A program made the position numbers and the translations under genes. From positions 62,001 to 126,000 of the forward strand of contig JBFMHF010000001.1 in NCBI GenBank assembly GCA_040752975.1: 64,000 bases of DNA, written 5' to 3'. This document shows positions 15,605 through 23,031 of this stretch, piece by piece. The DNA comes from JADLDB01 sp040752975. Its GTDB lineage: Bacteria; Myxococcota; Myxococcia; Myxococcales; Myxococcaceae. Under the pieces are notes generated by a model. The model worked only from the letters and a program-made list of their open reading frames with translations, was not told the origin of the DNA and made no database searches. The stretch's first letter is position 1, and each line of letters opens with the position of its first letter.

Positions 15605-16966
15605 TCAGTGTGCTGCCCAGTGAATCGACTTGAGGTCGATGCCTTCGCGGGCCATTTCGTAGAGCGGGCTCATCTCGCGCAGGCGCGTGACGGCCTTCAC
15701 CATCAGCTCGATCACGTAGTCGACCTCTTCCTCGGTGGTGAAGCGGCCGAGCCCGAAGCGGATCGAGGAGTGCGCGAGGTCCTCATCGATGCCCAGCGCG
15801 CGCAGGACGTAGGACGGCTCGAGCGAGGCCGAGGTGCACGCGCTGCCCGAGGACACCGCCACGTCCTTGATGGCCATCATCAGCGCCTCGCCCTCGACGT
15901 AGGCGAAGGAGACGTTGAGGTTGCCGGGGAGCCGGTGCTCGATGGAGCCGTTGATGTGCAGCATGTCGAGCTTCTCGGACAGGCCCTTCCAGAGCCGCTC
16001 CCGGAGCGCCAGAAGCCGCTTCGCCTCCGTCTCCATCTCGGCCTTCGCCAGCTCGGCCGCCTTGCCGAAGCCCACGATGCCCGCGACGTTCAACGTTCCG
16101 GACCGCATGCCGCGCTCGTGCCCGCCGCCGTCGATGATCGGCGCGATGCGCACACGGGGCTTCCGCCGCACGTACAGGGCGCCCACGCCCTTGGGGCCGT
16201 ACATCTTGTGCGCGGTGATGGAGACGAGATCGGCCTTCGCGGCCTCCACGTCGAAGGGCACCTTGCCCAGCCCCTGCACCGCGTCGGTGTGGAAGAGGAC
16301 GCCCTTCTTGCGGCAGAGCGCGCCGATCTCGTTGACCGGCTGCACGACGCCGATCTCGTTGTTGGCCAGCATGATGGAGACGAGCACCGTCTTGTCGGTG
16401 ATCGCCGCCTCCAGCTCGGCGAGATCCACCAGCCCGTCCTTCTTCGGCTTCAAGTACGTGACGCGCGCGCCGGTGCGGATGGCGCCGATCCACCGCTTGA
16501 GCACGTCGTCCTTCTCGAGCTCGTGCTTGATCTCCAGCGCGGCCAGCTCCTCGGGCTGCACGTCCCGGCCGGTGAGCTCCATCAGGCGCATCAGCTTGAG
16601 CTCGTCGATCCGCTCCTGGCGCTGCCGCTCGAGCCGCTTGCAGGTGTCCAGCACCGCCTTGTGCTCGGTCTGCACGGTGACGATGTGATCGCCCTTGTCC
16701 CGGTAGAACTCGATCACGCCCTTGATCGCCAGGTTGTCGGACTCCGTCGCGCCCGAGGTGAAGACGATCTCCTTGTCGGAGGCGCCGATCAGCGCGGCCA
16801 CCTGCTTGCGCGCCTTCTCCACCGCCGCCTCCGCCTTCCACCCGAACGCGTGGTTGCGCGACGCCGCGTTGCCAAAGTCCTCATGGAGGTACGGCTGCAT
16901 CGCCTCCAGCACCCGGGGATCGAGGGGCGTCGTGGCGTGGTAGTCCATGTAGATCGGCAGCTTCAT
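15605..16966 (-). CDS. iscS: Cysteine desulfurase IscS with a ~48-residue insertion
   Basis: This 453-residue PLP enzyme donates sulfur from cysteine to IscU. The PLP lysine is Lys254 in T-A-H-K-M-Y-G-P-K-G and the catalytic cysteine is Cys377 in S-S-G-S-A-C-T-S-A. In E. coli IscS (404 residues) these are Lys206 and Cys328, so 48-49 extra residues lie before the lysine. The extra, highly charged helical block is about residues 114-163 (R-Q-R-Q-E-R-I-D onward), between the helix after E-H-K-A-V and the V-T-Y-L-K-P strand. GAGGG precedes ATG 16966. It is the first gene of the isc operon, and no iscR precedes it. Confidence 0.93.
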   Translation of the reverse strand: MKLPIYMDYHATTPLDPRVLEAMQPYLHEDFGNAASRNHAFGWKAEAAVEKARKQVAALIGASDKEIVFTSGATESDNLAIKGVIEFYRDKGDHIVTVQTEHKAVLDTCKRLERQRQERIDELKLMRLMELTGRDVQPEELAALEIKHELEKDDVLKRWIGAIRTGARVTYLKPKKDGLVDLAELEAAITDKTVLVSIMLANNEIGVVQPVNEIGALCRKKGVLFHTDAVQGLGKVPFDVEAAKADLVSITAHKMYGPKGVGALYVRRKPRVRIAPIIDGGGHERGMRSGTLNVAGIVGFGKAAELAKAEMETEAKRLLALRERLWKGLSEKLDMLHINGSIEHRLPGNLNVSFAYVEGEALMMAIKDVAVSSGSACTSASLEPSYVLRALGIDEDLAHSSIRFGLGRFTTEEEVDYVIELMVKAVTRLREMSPLYEMAREGIDLKSIHWAAH

Positions 16967-16981
16967 GCAGGCCCTCGAATG

Positions 16982-16998
16982 TGGACCAAGAAGGTCCA
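16982..16998 (-). promoter_or_regulatory. Second IscR-like palindrome in the iscS leader
   Basis: TGGACC and GGTCCA arms are separated by 5 bases (AAGAA). The architecture matches the upstream palindrome (TGGACT, 5 bases, AGTCCA) at 17026-17046. It falls between the predicted transcription start and the iscS start codon. Confidence 0.45.
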
Positions 16999-17009
16999 GA
17001 TTGATTTCT

Positions 17010-17039
17010 CTTGTAACGGCTCGGAAGTGGACTCGTCAA
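17010..17039 (-). promoter_or_regulatory. Predicted isc operon promoter
   Basis: Read on the minus strand, TTGACG (17034-17039) and TACAAG (17010-17015) are separated by 18 bases. The -35 element sits in the centre of the 17026-17046 palindrome, an arrangement suited to repression. Confidence 0.5.
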
Positions 17040-17046
17040 GTCCACT
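17026..17046 (-). promoter_or_regulatory. IscR-like operator overlapping the isc -35 element
   Basis: Perfect 8-base arms AGTGGACT and AGTCCACT are separated by 5 bases. The GACT-N5-AGTC core and the ATA flank (minus strand) resemble the known type 1 IscR box (GACT-N5-AGTC core) of other proteobacteria. The regulator is not encoded in this window. Confidence 0.55.
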
Positions 17047-17271
17047 ATGAGTCAGTTCAATGGCTTACGGCGTCGATGAGGCGGAAGATCAAGGGCTTCG
17101 CCCACAGGATGGCCCGCTGAGGGCGACCGCCTCGATTCGATGCGCTTCAGGGTGGCACTCCCGCTCCTCTTCGGTGCAGCGCCGAGACGCAACCAGCCGA
17201 GAGTGCTCTGGGAGCTGTCAGGCCAGCGCGATGCAGAGGCAGGCGTCACCTCGCTCGAAAGGAGCCGCCAC

Positions 17272-18753
17272 ATGACTCGCCCCGTCCCGTCCGTGATCGT
17301 CCAGTCGATGCCGTCCGAGCCGCAGCCCACCCGGTACCACGACGGTTGGCGGCGCGGAAAACCCGAAGAGGATCCGGAGAAGATCAAGCGCTGGGGGTGG
17401 ATCAGCGCGAAGCCCAGCGAGTTCCTGATCCGCATGCGCGGCGGCCGCGTGATCACCCAGGGGCAGGGCGCCACCCTCTTCAAGTGGCCGTGGGACTCGG
17501 TGGCCATCGTCCCCACCAGCATCCAGCGCCTGCACTTCGTGGCGGATCAGATCACCCAGGAGAAGGTGGGCGTGAAGGTGACGGGCATCGCCGTCTACCG
17601 GATCGCCGAGCCGCTGATCGCCTTCCGCATGCTGAACTTCAGCTTCCCCGAGCGCGCGCAGGAGAAGCTCGCCCAGATGATGGAAGAGATGTGCGTGGGC
17701 GCGTCGCGGCGCCTCATCGCCAACCTGTCCGTCGAGCAGTGCCTCACCCGGCGCAAGGAGGCGCTCTCCACCGAGCTGATCCGCGAGATCGCCCCCGTGG
17801 TGTCCGGCACGGGCCGCGTTCAGGACGGCACCGACCGCGGCTGGGGCCTCGTCGTCGACACCATCGAGATCCAGGACGTGAAGGTGATGAGCGCGCAGGT
17901 GTTCGCGAACATGCAGGCCCGCTTCCGCCAGGATCAGGAACGCCTGGCCCGCGAAGCGGAGCTCGCCAAGGAGCGTGCGGTCCGCACCGACGAGACGTCC
18001 ACCCAGCGGCAGCTGCAGCTCGCGAAGGTGGAGGCGTCCGACGAGATCCGCCGCCGTACCCAGGCTTCAGAAGAAGAGGCCCGCCTCGAGAAGCTGGCCA
18101 GCGACGCTCGGGTGGAGGAGCAGCGGCTCGCCCAGGAGCGCGCGACGAAGGCGGCCCAGCTGGCCTCCGAGCGCGAGCAGCAGCTGTCCCGCATCGCCGT
18201 GCAACAGGAGCTCAAGCAGCGGCAGGCGCTGGCCGAGCAGTCCGCCGCGCTGGAGAAGCTGCAGAACGAGGCCACGCTCCAGGCCGAGAAGCTGCGCGCC
18301 GAGATGGAGGCGATCCGCCTGCGCGCGGATCAGGAGCACCTCGAACACCAGGCCCGGCTGGCCGAGGAGCAGCAGAGGATCGAGTTGCTCCGTTCCCAGG
18401 CCGAGGCCGCCGAGGCGAAGCGCGTGCTGGCGGAGATCGAAGCCCGCACCGTGGAGCTGGAGGTGCTCAAGCAGCAGCACCTCGCGAAGCTGGAGCTCGA
18501 GCGCGCCGAGAAGCTGCGGCAGATCGAGAACACGCTGTCGCCCGAGGTGATCCAGCTCGCGGTGGCCAACAAGCTCCCGGAGCTCGCCCAGGCCTTCCAG
18601 CAGAAGATGGGTGAGGTGCACGTCACCGCCGTCGATGGCGCCAACCCCTTCGGCTACGTCGCCGCCGCGGTGGAGGGCGTGATGGGGCTCGCCCGCAGCG
18701 CTGGCCTCAACCTGCCCAGGCCGGAGCCAAAGCCCGAAAACTCCAACGACTGA
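17272..18753 (+). CDS. SPFH/band 7 domain protein with long coiled coil
   Basis: The 493-residue protein has an N-terminal SPFH-like region (about 30-215; S-E-F-L-I-R-M-R-G-G and a band-7-like V-G-V-K-V-T-G-I-A-V-Y-R) and a long Glu/Arg/Ala/Gln-rich coiled coil (about 220-440). It resembles flotillin-type scaffold proteins, which oligomerise at membranes. Unlike flotillins and stomatins it has no evident N-terminal transmembrane hairpin, so it may be cytosolic or peripherally attached. The ATG at 17272 has a good AAAGGAG site. It is divergent from isc and followed by dsbD after 57 bp. Confidence 0.75.
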   Translation: MTRPVPSVIVQSMPSEPQPTRYHDGWRRGKPEEDPEKIKRWGWISAKPSEFLIRMRGGRVITQGQGATLFKWPWDSVAIVPTSIQRLHFVADQITQEKVGVKVTGIAVYRIAEPLIAFRMLNFSFPERAQEKLAQMMEEMCVGASRRLIANLSVEQCLTRRKEALSTELIREIAPVVSGTGRVQDGTDRGWGLVVDTIEIQDVKVMSAQVFANMQARFRQDQERLAREAELAKERAVRTDETSTQRQLQLAKVEASDEIRRRTQASEEEARLEKLASDARVEEQRLAQERATKAAQLASEREQQLSRIAVQQELKQRQALAEQSAALEKLQNEATLQAEKLRAEMEAIRLRADQEHLEHQARLAEEQQRIELLRSQAEAAEAKRVLAEIEARTVELEVLKQQHLAKLELERAEKLRQIENTLSPEVIQLAVANKLPELAQAFQQKMGEVHVTAVDGANPFGYVAAAVEGVMGLARSAGLNLPRPEPKPENSND

Positions 18754-18810
18754 GCGCGATTACGCGAATCCCCTGAAACGCCGCGCGGCTCTCTGGCATA
18801 CAGAGGGCAC

Positions 18811-20211
18811 ATGCGGCGCACACAGGTCATCGGTCTGGCATTCCTCGCGGCCATCGGGCTCGCGGTGATCCCGCTCATCATCCCCGCAGGCCCGACGTCG
18901 TCGCTTGATGCGTCGGGTCTGCTCGAGTCCGGACGCATGTGGGTCGCCGCAGGCACCATTTTCCTGGGGGGGCTCCTCACTGCCCTGACGCCCTGTGTGT
19001 ACCCGCTGATCCCGATCACCGTGGGCGTCTTCGGGGCGCGCAAGGCGGACAGCCGGGGCCGCGCCTTCGTCCTCACCACTGCGTACGTCGTGGGCATGGG
19101 CGCCGTCTTCAGCGCGCTCGGCGTCTTCGCGGCGCTGTCGGGCAAGGCCTTCGGCTCGATGCTGGGCAACGTCTGGGTGGTGCTGGGCCTGGCCGTCTTC
19201 CTCGTGCTGCTGGCGACGTCCATGTTCGGCGCCTTCGAGCTGGCGCTCCCCACCGGGCTGGCCACGAAGCTGAACAACGTCGGCGGCGGCGGCCTCGTCG
19301 GCGCCTTCCTCATGGGCAGCGTGGCGGGCTTCCTCGCGGCGCCGTGCACGGGCCCGGTGCTGACGGGTGTGCTGGCCTGGGTGTCGCGCACGCAGGATCC
19401 CGTGGTGGGGGCGGCGCTCCTCTTCACCTACGCGCTGGGCATCGGCGTCCCCTTCTTCTTGATCGGCGTCTTCACCGTGCGGCTGCCCAAGGGCGGGGTG
19501 TGGATGGAGTGGGTGAAGAGCTTCTTCGGCATCGCGCTGCTGGCGCTGGCGGCCGGCTACATCCGGGACGTCGCCGAGCCGCTGCAGGGCCTGCTGACGT
19601 CGATCGCCACGGCCCTCGGGCAGTCCGGCGTCATCGCGGTGGCGGCGGCGCTGTCCTTCGCTGGCGTGCTCGCCGGCGCGATCCACCTCTCCTTCAAGGA
19701 AGGCAGGCAGTGGATCGGCAAGGGCCTCGGCGTGGCGGCGTTGCTGGTGGCCTTCCTCGTGCGCATGGCCAGCCCGGCGCCGGCGGTGACGGGCGGGGAG
19801 GGTCAGGAGTTCGCCTGGACGCTCACCTTCGACGCGCACAAGGCGAACTCGGCCAGCCCCTTCGAGCAGGCGCTGGCGCAGGCGAAGGCGGACTGCAAGC
19901 CGGTGATGATCGACTTCTTCGCCGACTGGTGCGCGGCGTGTAAGGAGCTCGATCAACACACCTACGTGGCGAAGGACGTCGTGCACGAGGCGCACCGCTT
20001 CGTCACCATCAAGGTGGACGGCACCGAGGATCACGACGTGCTCGAGTCGCTCTACCAGCGCTTCGGCATCCAGGGCCTGCCTACGGTGGCCTTCGTCGAT
20101 CCGCTGGGCAACGTCCTCGACAGCCCCCGCGTCACCGGCTTTCTGCCTCCGGAGAAGTTCGTGAAGGAGATGCAGAAGGTGGCCATCGCGACGTGTACGG
20201 CCTCGCCGTGA
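18811..20211 (+). CDS. DsbD-type thiol:disulfide interchange protein without the alpha domain
   Basis: This 466-residue inner-membrane protein has an eight-helix beta domain carrying the paired cysteines Cys62 (T-P-C-V-Y-P) and Cys179 (A-P-C-T-G-P), then a C-terminal periplasmic thioredoxin domain (about 340-460) with W-C-A-A-C (Cys374, Cys377). It moves reducing power from cytoplasmic thioredoxin to the periplasm. The N-terminal alpha domain of E. coli DsbD (565 residues) is missing, as in ScsB/CcdA-thioredoxin variants, so another protein must receive the electrons. The stop overlaps the next start (GTGA). Confidence 0.88.
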   Translation: MRRTQVIGLAFLAAIGLAVIPLIIPAGPTSSLDASGLLESGRMWVAAGTIFLGGLLTALTPCVYPLIPITVGVFGARKADSRGRAFVLTTAYVVGMGAVFSALGVFAALSGKAFGSMLGNVWVVLGLAVFLVLLATSMFGAFELALPTGLATKLNNVGGGGLVGAFLMGSVAGFLAAPCTGPVLTGVLAWVSRTQDPVVGAALLFTYALGIGVPFFLIGVFTVRLPKGGVWMEWVKSFFGIALLALAAGYIRDVAEPLQGLLTSIATALGQSGVIAVAAALSFAGVLAGAIHLSFKEGRQWIGKGLGVAALLVAFLVRMASPAPAVTGGEGQEFAWTLTFDAHKANSASPFEQALAQAKADCKPVMIDFFADWCAACKELDQHTYVAKDVVHEAHRFVTIKVDGTEDHDVLESLYQRFGIQGLPTVAFVDPLGNVLDSPRVTGFLPPEKFVKEMQKVAIATCTASP

Positions 20212-20843
20212 GCGCCCGCTGGATCTCCGCGATGCTGGCCTTGTCCTCGTTGTCCGCCGTCGCCGGTGAAGGCTGGAATCTGCGCGTGGGCGCGAGCCTC
20301 GAGGTGGAGATCCCCGCGCTGGCGAAGGCGAACATCGGCTCGATGGGCGACAAGCCGATCGCCGACCTCGCGGTGGTGGGCAACAGCCGGATCAAGCTCA
20401 CCGGCGTCTCGGAGGGCGACGCCACCTTGAGCGTCGTCTACCGCTCGGGCGAGAAGGCGTCTTTCCCGCTGCGGGTGTTTCGCCGCTCCGAGGCCGAAGA
20501 GCTCACGGCGTACCTGGCGCGCCAGGCGGCCGCGTGGAGCAAGGGAGATCTCGACGGCTTCTGCGAGTCGTACGCGCCCGACGCCGTCTTCGTGTCTCCG
20601 TCTGGCGTGACGAAGGGGCGGGATCAGGTGCTGGCGCGCTACAAGAAGAAGTACCCGGACGCGAAGGCCATGGGGACGCTGGCGCTGGAGCCGATCGACA
20701 TCCGGCTGAGTGGGGAAGCCGCCACCGTCGCCGCGAAGTGGACGCTGACGTACCCCGACAAGCCGCCCGCCTCCGGGCACACCGTCGTCGTCTTCATTCG
20801 GCACAACGGGCGCTGGCGCATCGTGCATGATGCGTCGATGTGA
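20208..20843 (+). CDS. Exported two-domain protein (pilus-formation-N-like plus SnoaL/NTF2-like)
   Basis: The frame gives 211 residues from GTG 20208 with a signal peptide (W-I-S-A-M-L-A-L-S-S-L-S-A-V-A-G). Residues about 22-95 form a beta-rich segment with I-A-D-L-A-V-V-G-N-S-R-I-K-L-T-G, like the N-terminal domain of pilus/secretin proteins (CpaC-type). Residues about 98-210 resemble an NTF2/SnoaL-like (DUF4440) domain ending in W-R-I-V-H-D-A-S. The combination is unusual. GTG 20208 overlaps the dsbD stop (GTGA); an ATG 15 bases upstream is less likely. The end overlaps the next start. Confidence 0.6.
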   Translation: MSARWISAMLALSSLSAVAGEGWNLRVGASLEVEIPALAKANIGSMGDKPIADLAVVGNSRIKLTGVSEGDATLSVVYRSGEKASFPLRVFRRSEAEELTAYLARQAAAWSKGDLDGFCESYAPDAVFVSPSGVTKGRDQVLARYKKKYPDAKAMGTLALEPIDIRLSGEAATVAAKWTLTYPDKPPASGHTVVVFIRHNGRWRIVHDASM

Positions 20844-21802
20844 AGCCCGCCCTCGCCTTCGCCCTCCTCGCCTTCGCCGCCTGCAGCCCGAAGCCCGCTT
20901 CGTCGCTGGTCCCGGATCTGGGTGACGGAGGGGACGGGGGAGAGGCCCCGGACGCAGGGCTCGACGCCGGTGTGTGCGGCTGCGCCTCGTGGGGTACGCC
21001 TCGCTCCAACGGCCTCCTCGGCGATCCGGAGCTGTTGGAGCTGTCCGGCCTGGTGGCCAGCCGCGCCCACCCCGGCGTGCTGTACGCCCACAACGACTCG
21101 GGCGACACCGCGCGCTTCTTCGCGCTGAGCACCTCTGGCGAGGCGCTGGGCCGCTTCCTCCTGCCGGGCGCCGTGGCCCGCGACTGGGAGGACATCGCGC
21201 TGGGGCCCTGCGACGCGGGGGCCTGCCTCTACCTGGGCGACATTGGCGACAACAACTTCGTCCGCACCGACTACGCCGTCTTCCGGGTGGCGGAACCCGC
21301 TGCGCTCCCCGCGGACGGCGGGACTGTCTCCGTCGCCTTCGAGCGCATCGCGTACGAGTACCCCGGCGGCGACAAGCACAACTGCGAGTCCCTCTTCGCG
21401 CACCCGGTGACGGGCCGCCTCTACCTCGTCACCAAGGAGAACTCGGGCCCCAGCCAGGTGTACCGCTTCCCCGAGGCGCTCGATCCCCAGGGGGTGAATG
21501 TCCTCGACTACGTCGCCACGCTGACGGTGCCCACGCCCACCGACGGGCGGCTCACGGGGGCGGACGTCAGCCCGTGCGGCGATGCCGTGCTGCTGCGCAT
21601 GTACAACCGAATGGTCGAGCTCCGCCTGCCGGCGGGGGAGGCGAACTTCGAGGCGCTCTTCTCGGCGCCGCCTCTCCAGGTGCCGGTGGCCGGCGAGCTG
21701 CAAGGCGAGGCCGTCGCCTACTCCGCCGACGGAATGAGCTACTTCACCGCGTCCGAGCGGGTGACCGATCCGGTGCAGCTCAACGAGGTGCGTTGCAGGT
21801 GA
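20840..21802 (+). CDS. Lipoprotein, probable beta-propeller-like
   Basis: This 320-residue lipoprotein has lipobox F-A-A-C (Cys15) followed by an Asp/Gly/Ala-rich tether (about 25-45). The body shows repeated beta patterns such as S-G-L-V-A-S-R, L-Y-A-H-N-D-S-G-D, D-W-E-D-I-A-L-G and L-Y-L-G-D-I-G-D-N. These resemble the blades of an extracellular six-bladed propeller (phytase/esterase-like) with acidic loops that may bind metal. Substrate unknown. GTG 20840 overlaps the preceding stop, and its own stop overlaps the next start (GTGA). Confidence 0.6.
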   Translation: MKPALAFALLAFAACSPKPASSLVPDLGDGGDGGEAPDAGLDAGVCGCASWGTPRSNGLLGDPELLELSGLVASRAHPGVLYAHNDSGDTARFFALSTSGEALGRFLLPGAVARDWEDIALGPCDAGACLYLGDIGDNNFVRTDYAVFRVAEPAALPADGGTVSVAFERIAYEYPGGDKHNCESLFAHPVTGRLYLVTKENSGPSQVYRFPEALDPQGVNVLDYVATLTVPTPTDGRLTGADVSPCGDAVLLRMYNRMVELRLPAGEANFEALFSAPPLQVPVAGELQGEAVAYSADGMSYFTASERVTDPVQLNEVRCR

Positions 21803-22374
21803 CGCGCTGGAAGGGCCTCCTGGGCCATGTCGCCGCGGCGGTCGTCCAGGCGGTGGCCCGCGCTGGCAGCACGCCTGAACGCCCCCTCTCCGAAGCGGAG
21901 CGCGCCGTCCTCGCGCCTGTCTTCGCTGGCGCCCTCGACTGCTCGAAGGTGCGCGTGCGTGAGGGCGTGCGGGGGTTGATCAACGTCAGCGCGCGGGCCT
22001 TCGTGATCGAGAACACGATCTTCCTCCCGAAGGACTACCTGCCGCTGCCGCCGGCGCTGCTGGTGCACGAGGCCACGCACGTCTGGCAGTTCCAGAACGG
22101 AGGCCACGCCTACATCGCCGACTCGCTGCACGCGCAGTTCTTCGGCGACGGGTACGAGCTGGAGAAGGCGCTGTTGCAGAAGAAGCCCTGGGAGGCGCTC
22201 AACTGCGAGCAACAGGCGACGCTCCTCGAAGAGGCGTACGCCCAGGGGTGCTTCCGCGGGCGGCCCTTCATCGTGCGCGGGCGCGACTATAGCGGGTACT
22301 TCGAGCGCGCGGTGCAGGAAGTGCGGGCAGGGCGGGGCGCGGGCTTTCGGGCGCCCAGTCAGCCCCGGCGGTAG
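21799..22374 (+). CDS. HExxH metallopeptidase-like protein (DUF4157-like)
   Basis: The 191-residue protein from GTG 21799 contains H90-E-A-T-H94-V-W-Q97, a zincin signature with the trailing Gln seen in DUF4157-type proteins. The preceding I-F-L-P-K-D-Y and L-L-V segment is the usual strand before the active-site helix. No clear signal peptide is visible (V-T-R-W-K-G-L-L-G-H-V-A-A-A-V-V may be a weak one). Proteolytic activity is not shown. It is the last gene of the coupled run dsbD-20208-20840-21799; partners or substrates may be the upstream products. Confidence 0.6.
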   Translation: MTRWKGLLGHVAAAVVQAVARAGSTPERPLSEAERAVLAPVFAGALDCSKVRVREGVRGLINVSARAFVIENTIFLPKDYLPLPPALLVHEATHVWQFQNGGHAYIADSLHAQFFGDGYELEKALLQKKPWEALNCEQQATLLEEAYAQGCFRGRPFIVRGRDYSGYFERAVQEVRAGRGAGFRAPSQPRR

Positions 22375-22385
22375 ACTGCCGCCCC

Positions 22386-22964
22386 GTGGTTGCGCCGTGG
22401 CGTCAGGTCAGCGAAGAGCCCCTTCCCCAACTGGGGCACACCGAAGACTCCCACTTCGAGGCCCTCTTCCTCCACGGCCTCGACACGCCGCCTGAGCTGC
22501 GCGCCGCCCTGGCCACCATCGGCGTCGATCTCGAGCGCCTCGTCAAGCGCTACCCGTCGACCCTCTTCAACGCGTCGGTCGATCTCGCCCGCAGCTACCT
22601 CTACGCCACCGCCTCCTCGAGAGAGGCCGCGGATCGCGAGCTGGGCCGGAAGTTCGCCGCCGGCTTCATGCGCACCATCCCCGGGAAGCTGCTCAACGTG
22701 GCGTTGCCCTTCTTGAGCATCCGCGCGCTCCTCAGCCGGCTGCCCCGCTACGCGCGGCTGGGTCGCGACGATCTCACCGTCGAGACGGAGCCGGGACAGG
22801 ACGGCGGCCTGCGGTTGCTCGTCGTGGATCCGGCGACCGCGCGGCCCTTCTTCTTCCTCGGGGCGCTGGAACAGGCGCTCGATCGCCTCTCACAGCCCTA
22901 CCGAACCACGCTGGTCCAGGTGGACGCCTGGCGCTTCGAGGTGCACGTCACCTGGCACGAGTGA
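22386..22964 (+). CDS. DUF2378 (TIGR02265-type) family protein
   Basis: The 192-residue protein has the pattern of a family almost restricted to Myxococcales: F-L-H-G-L near residue 29, a Y-P-S-T-L motif near residue 57, the central helix with G-F-M-R-T-I-P-G-K near residue 98, and a C-terminal beta part with F-E-V-H-V-T-W. Function is unknown. GTG 22386 is the only good start. It lies 11 bases after the metallopeptidase-like gene and could be in the same transcript. Confidence 0.65.
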   Translation: MVAPWRQVSEEPLPQLGHTEDSHFEALFLHGLDTPPELRAALATIGVDLERLVKRYPSTLFNASVDLARSYLYATASSREAADRELGRKFAAGFMRTIPGKLLNVALPFLSIRALLSRLPRYARLGRDDLTVETEPGQDGGLRLLVVDPATARPFFFLGALEQALDRLSQPYRTTLVQVDAWRFEVHVTWHE

Positions 22965-23031
22965 TCAGCCCGGGCCCCGACGGAGCGGGGGGACGGCGAA
23001 GAGGGCGGAGAGGCGGAGGGCCCGCGCGGGC

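Larger units (their letters stand above)
16967..17271. other. 305-bp divergent intergenic region between iscS and the SPFH gene
   Basis: The iscS-proximal third holds a minus-strand promoter and two palindromes, described separately. In the rest (about 17050-17258) I see no convincing gene, repeat or terminator. An AAAGGAG ribosome binding site for the SPFH gene lies at 17258-17264. No Rrf2/IscR-type coding frame fits here. Confidence 0.6.

Noticed and set aside
15272..17050. A 592-codon plus-strand open frame opposite iscS/iscU
   Set aside because: It is antisense to clearly conserved Fe-S genes. Its Arg/His/Leu-rich translation with no domain is typical of shadow frames in GC-rich DNA.
17050..17258. 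Possible iscR or other regulator gene upstream of iscS
   Set aside because: No frame in the gap has helix-turn-helix or the Rrf2 cysteine pattern.
22965..23031. Intrinsic terminator between convergent genes
   Set aside because: Only a 5-bp CCCCG/CGGGG stem (22975-22990) with no T run; too weak to call.
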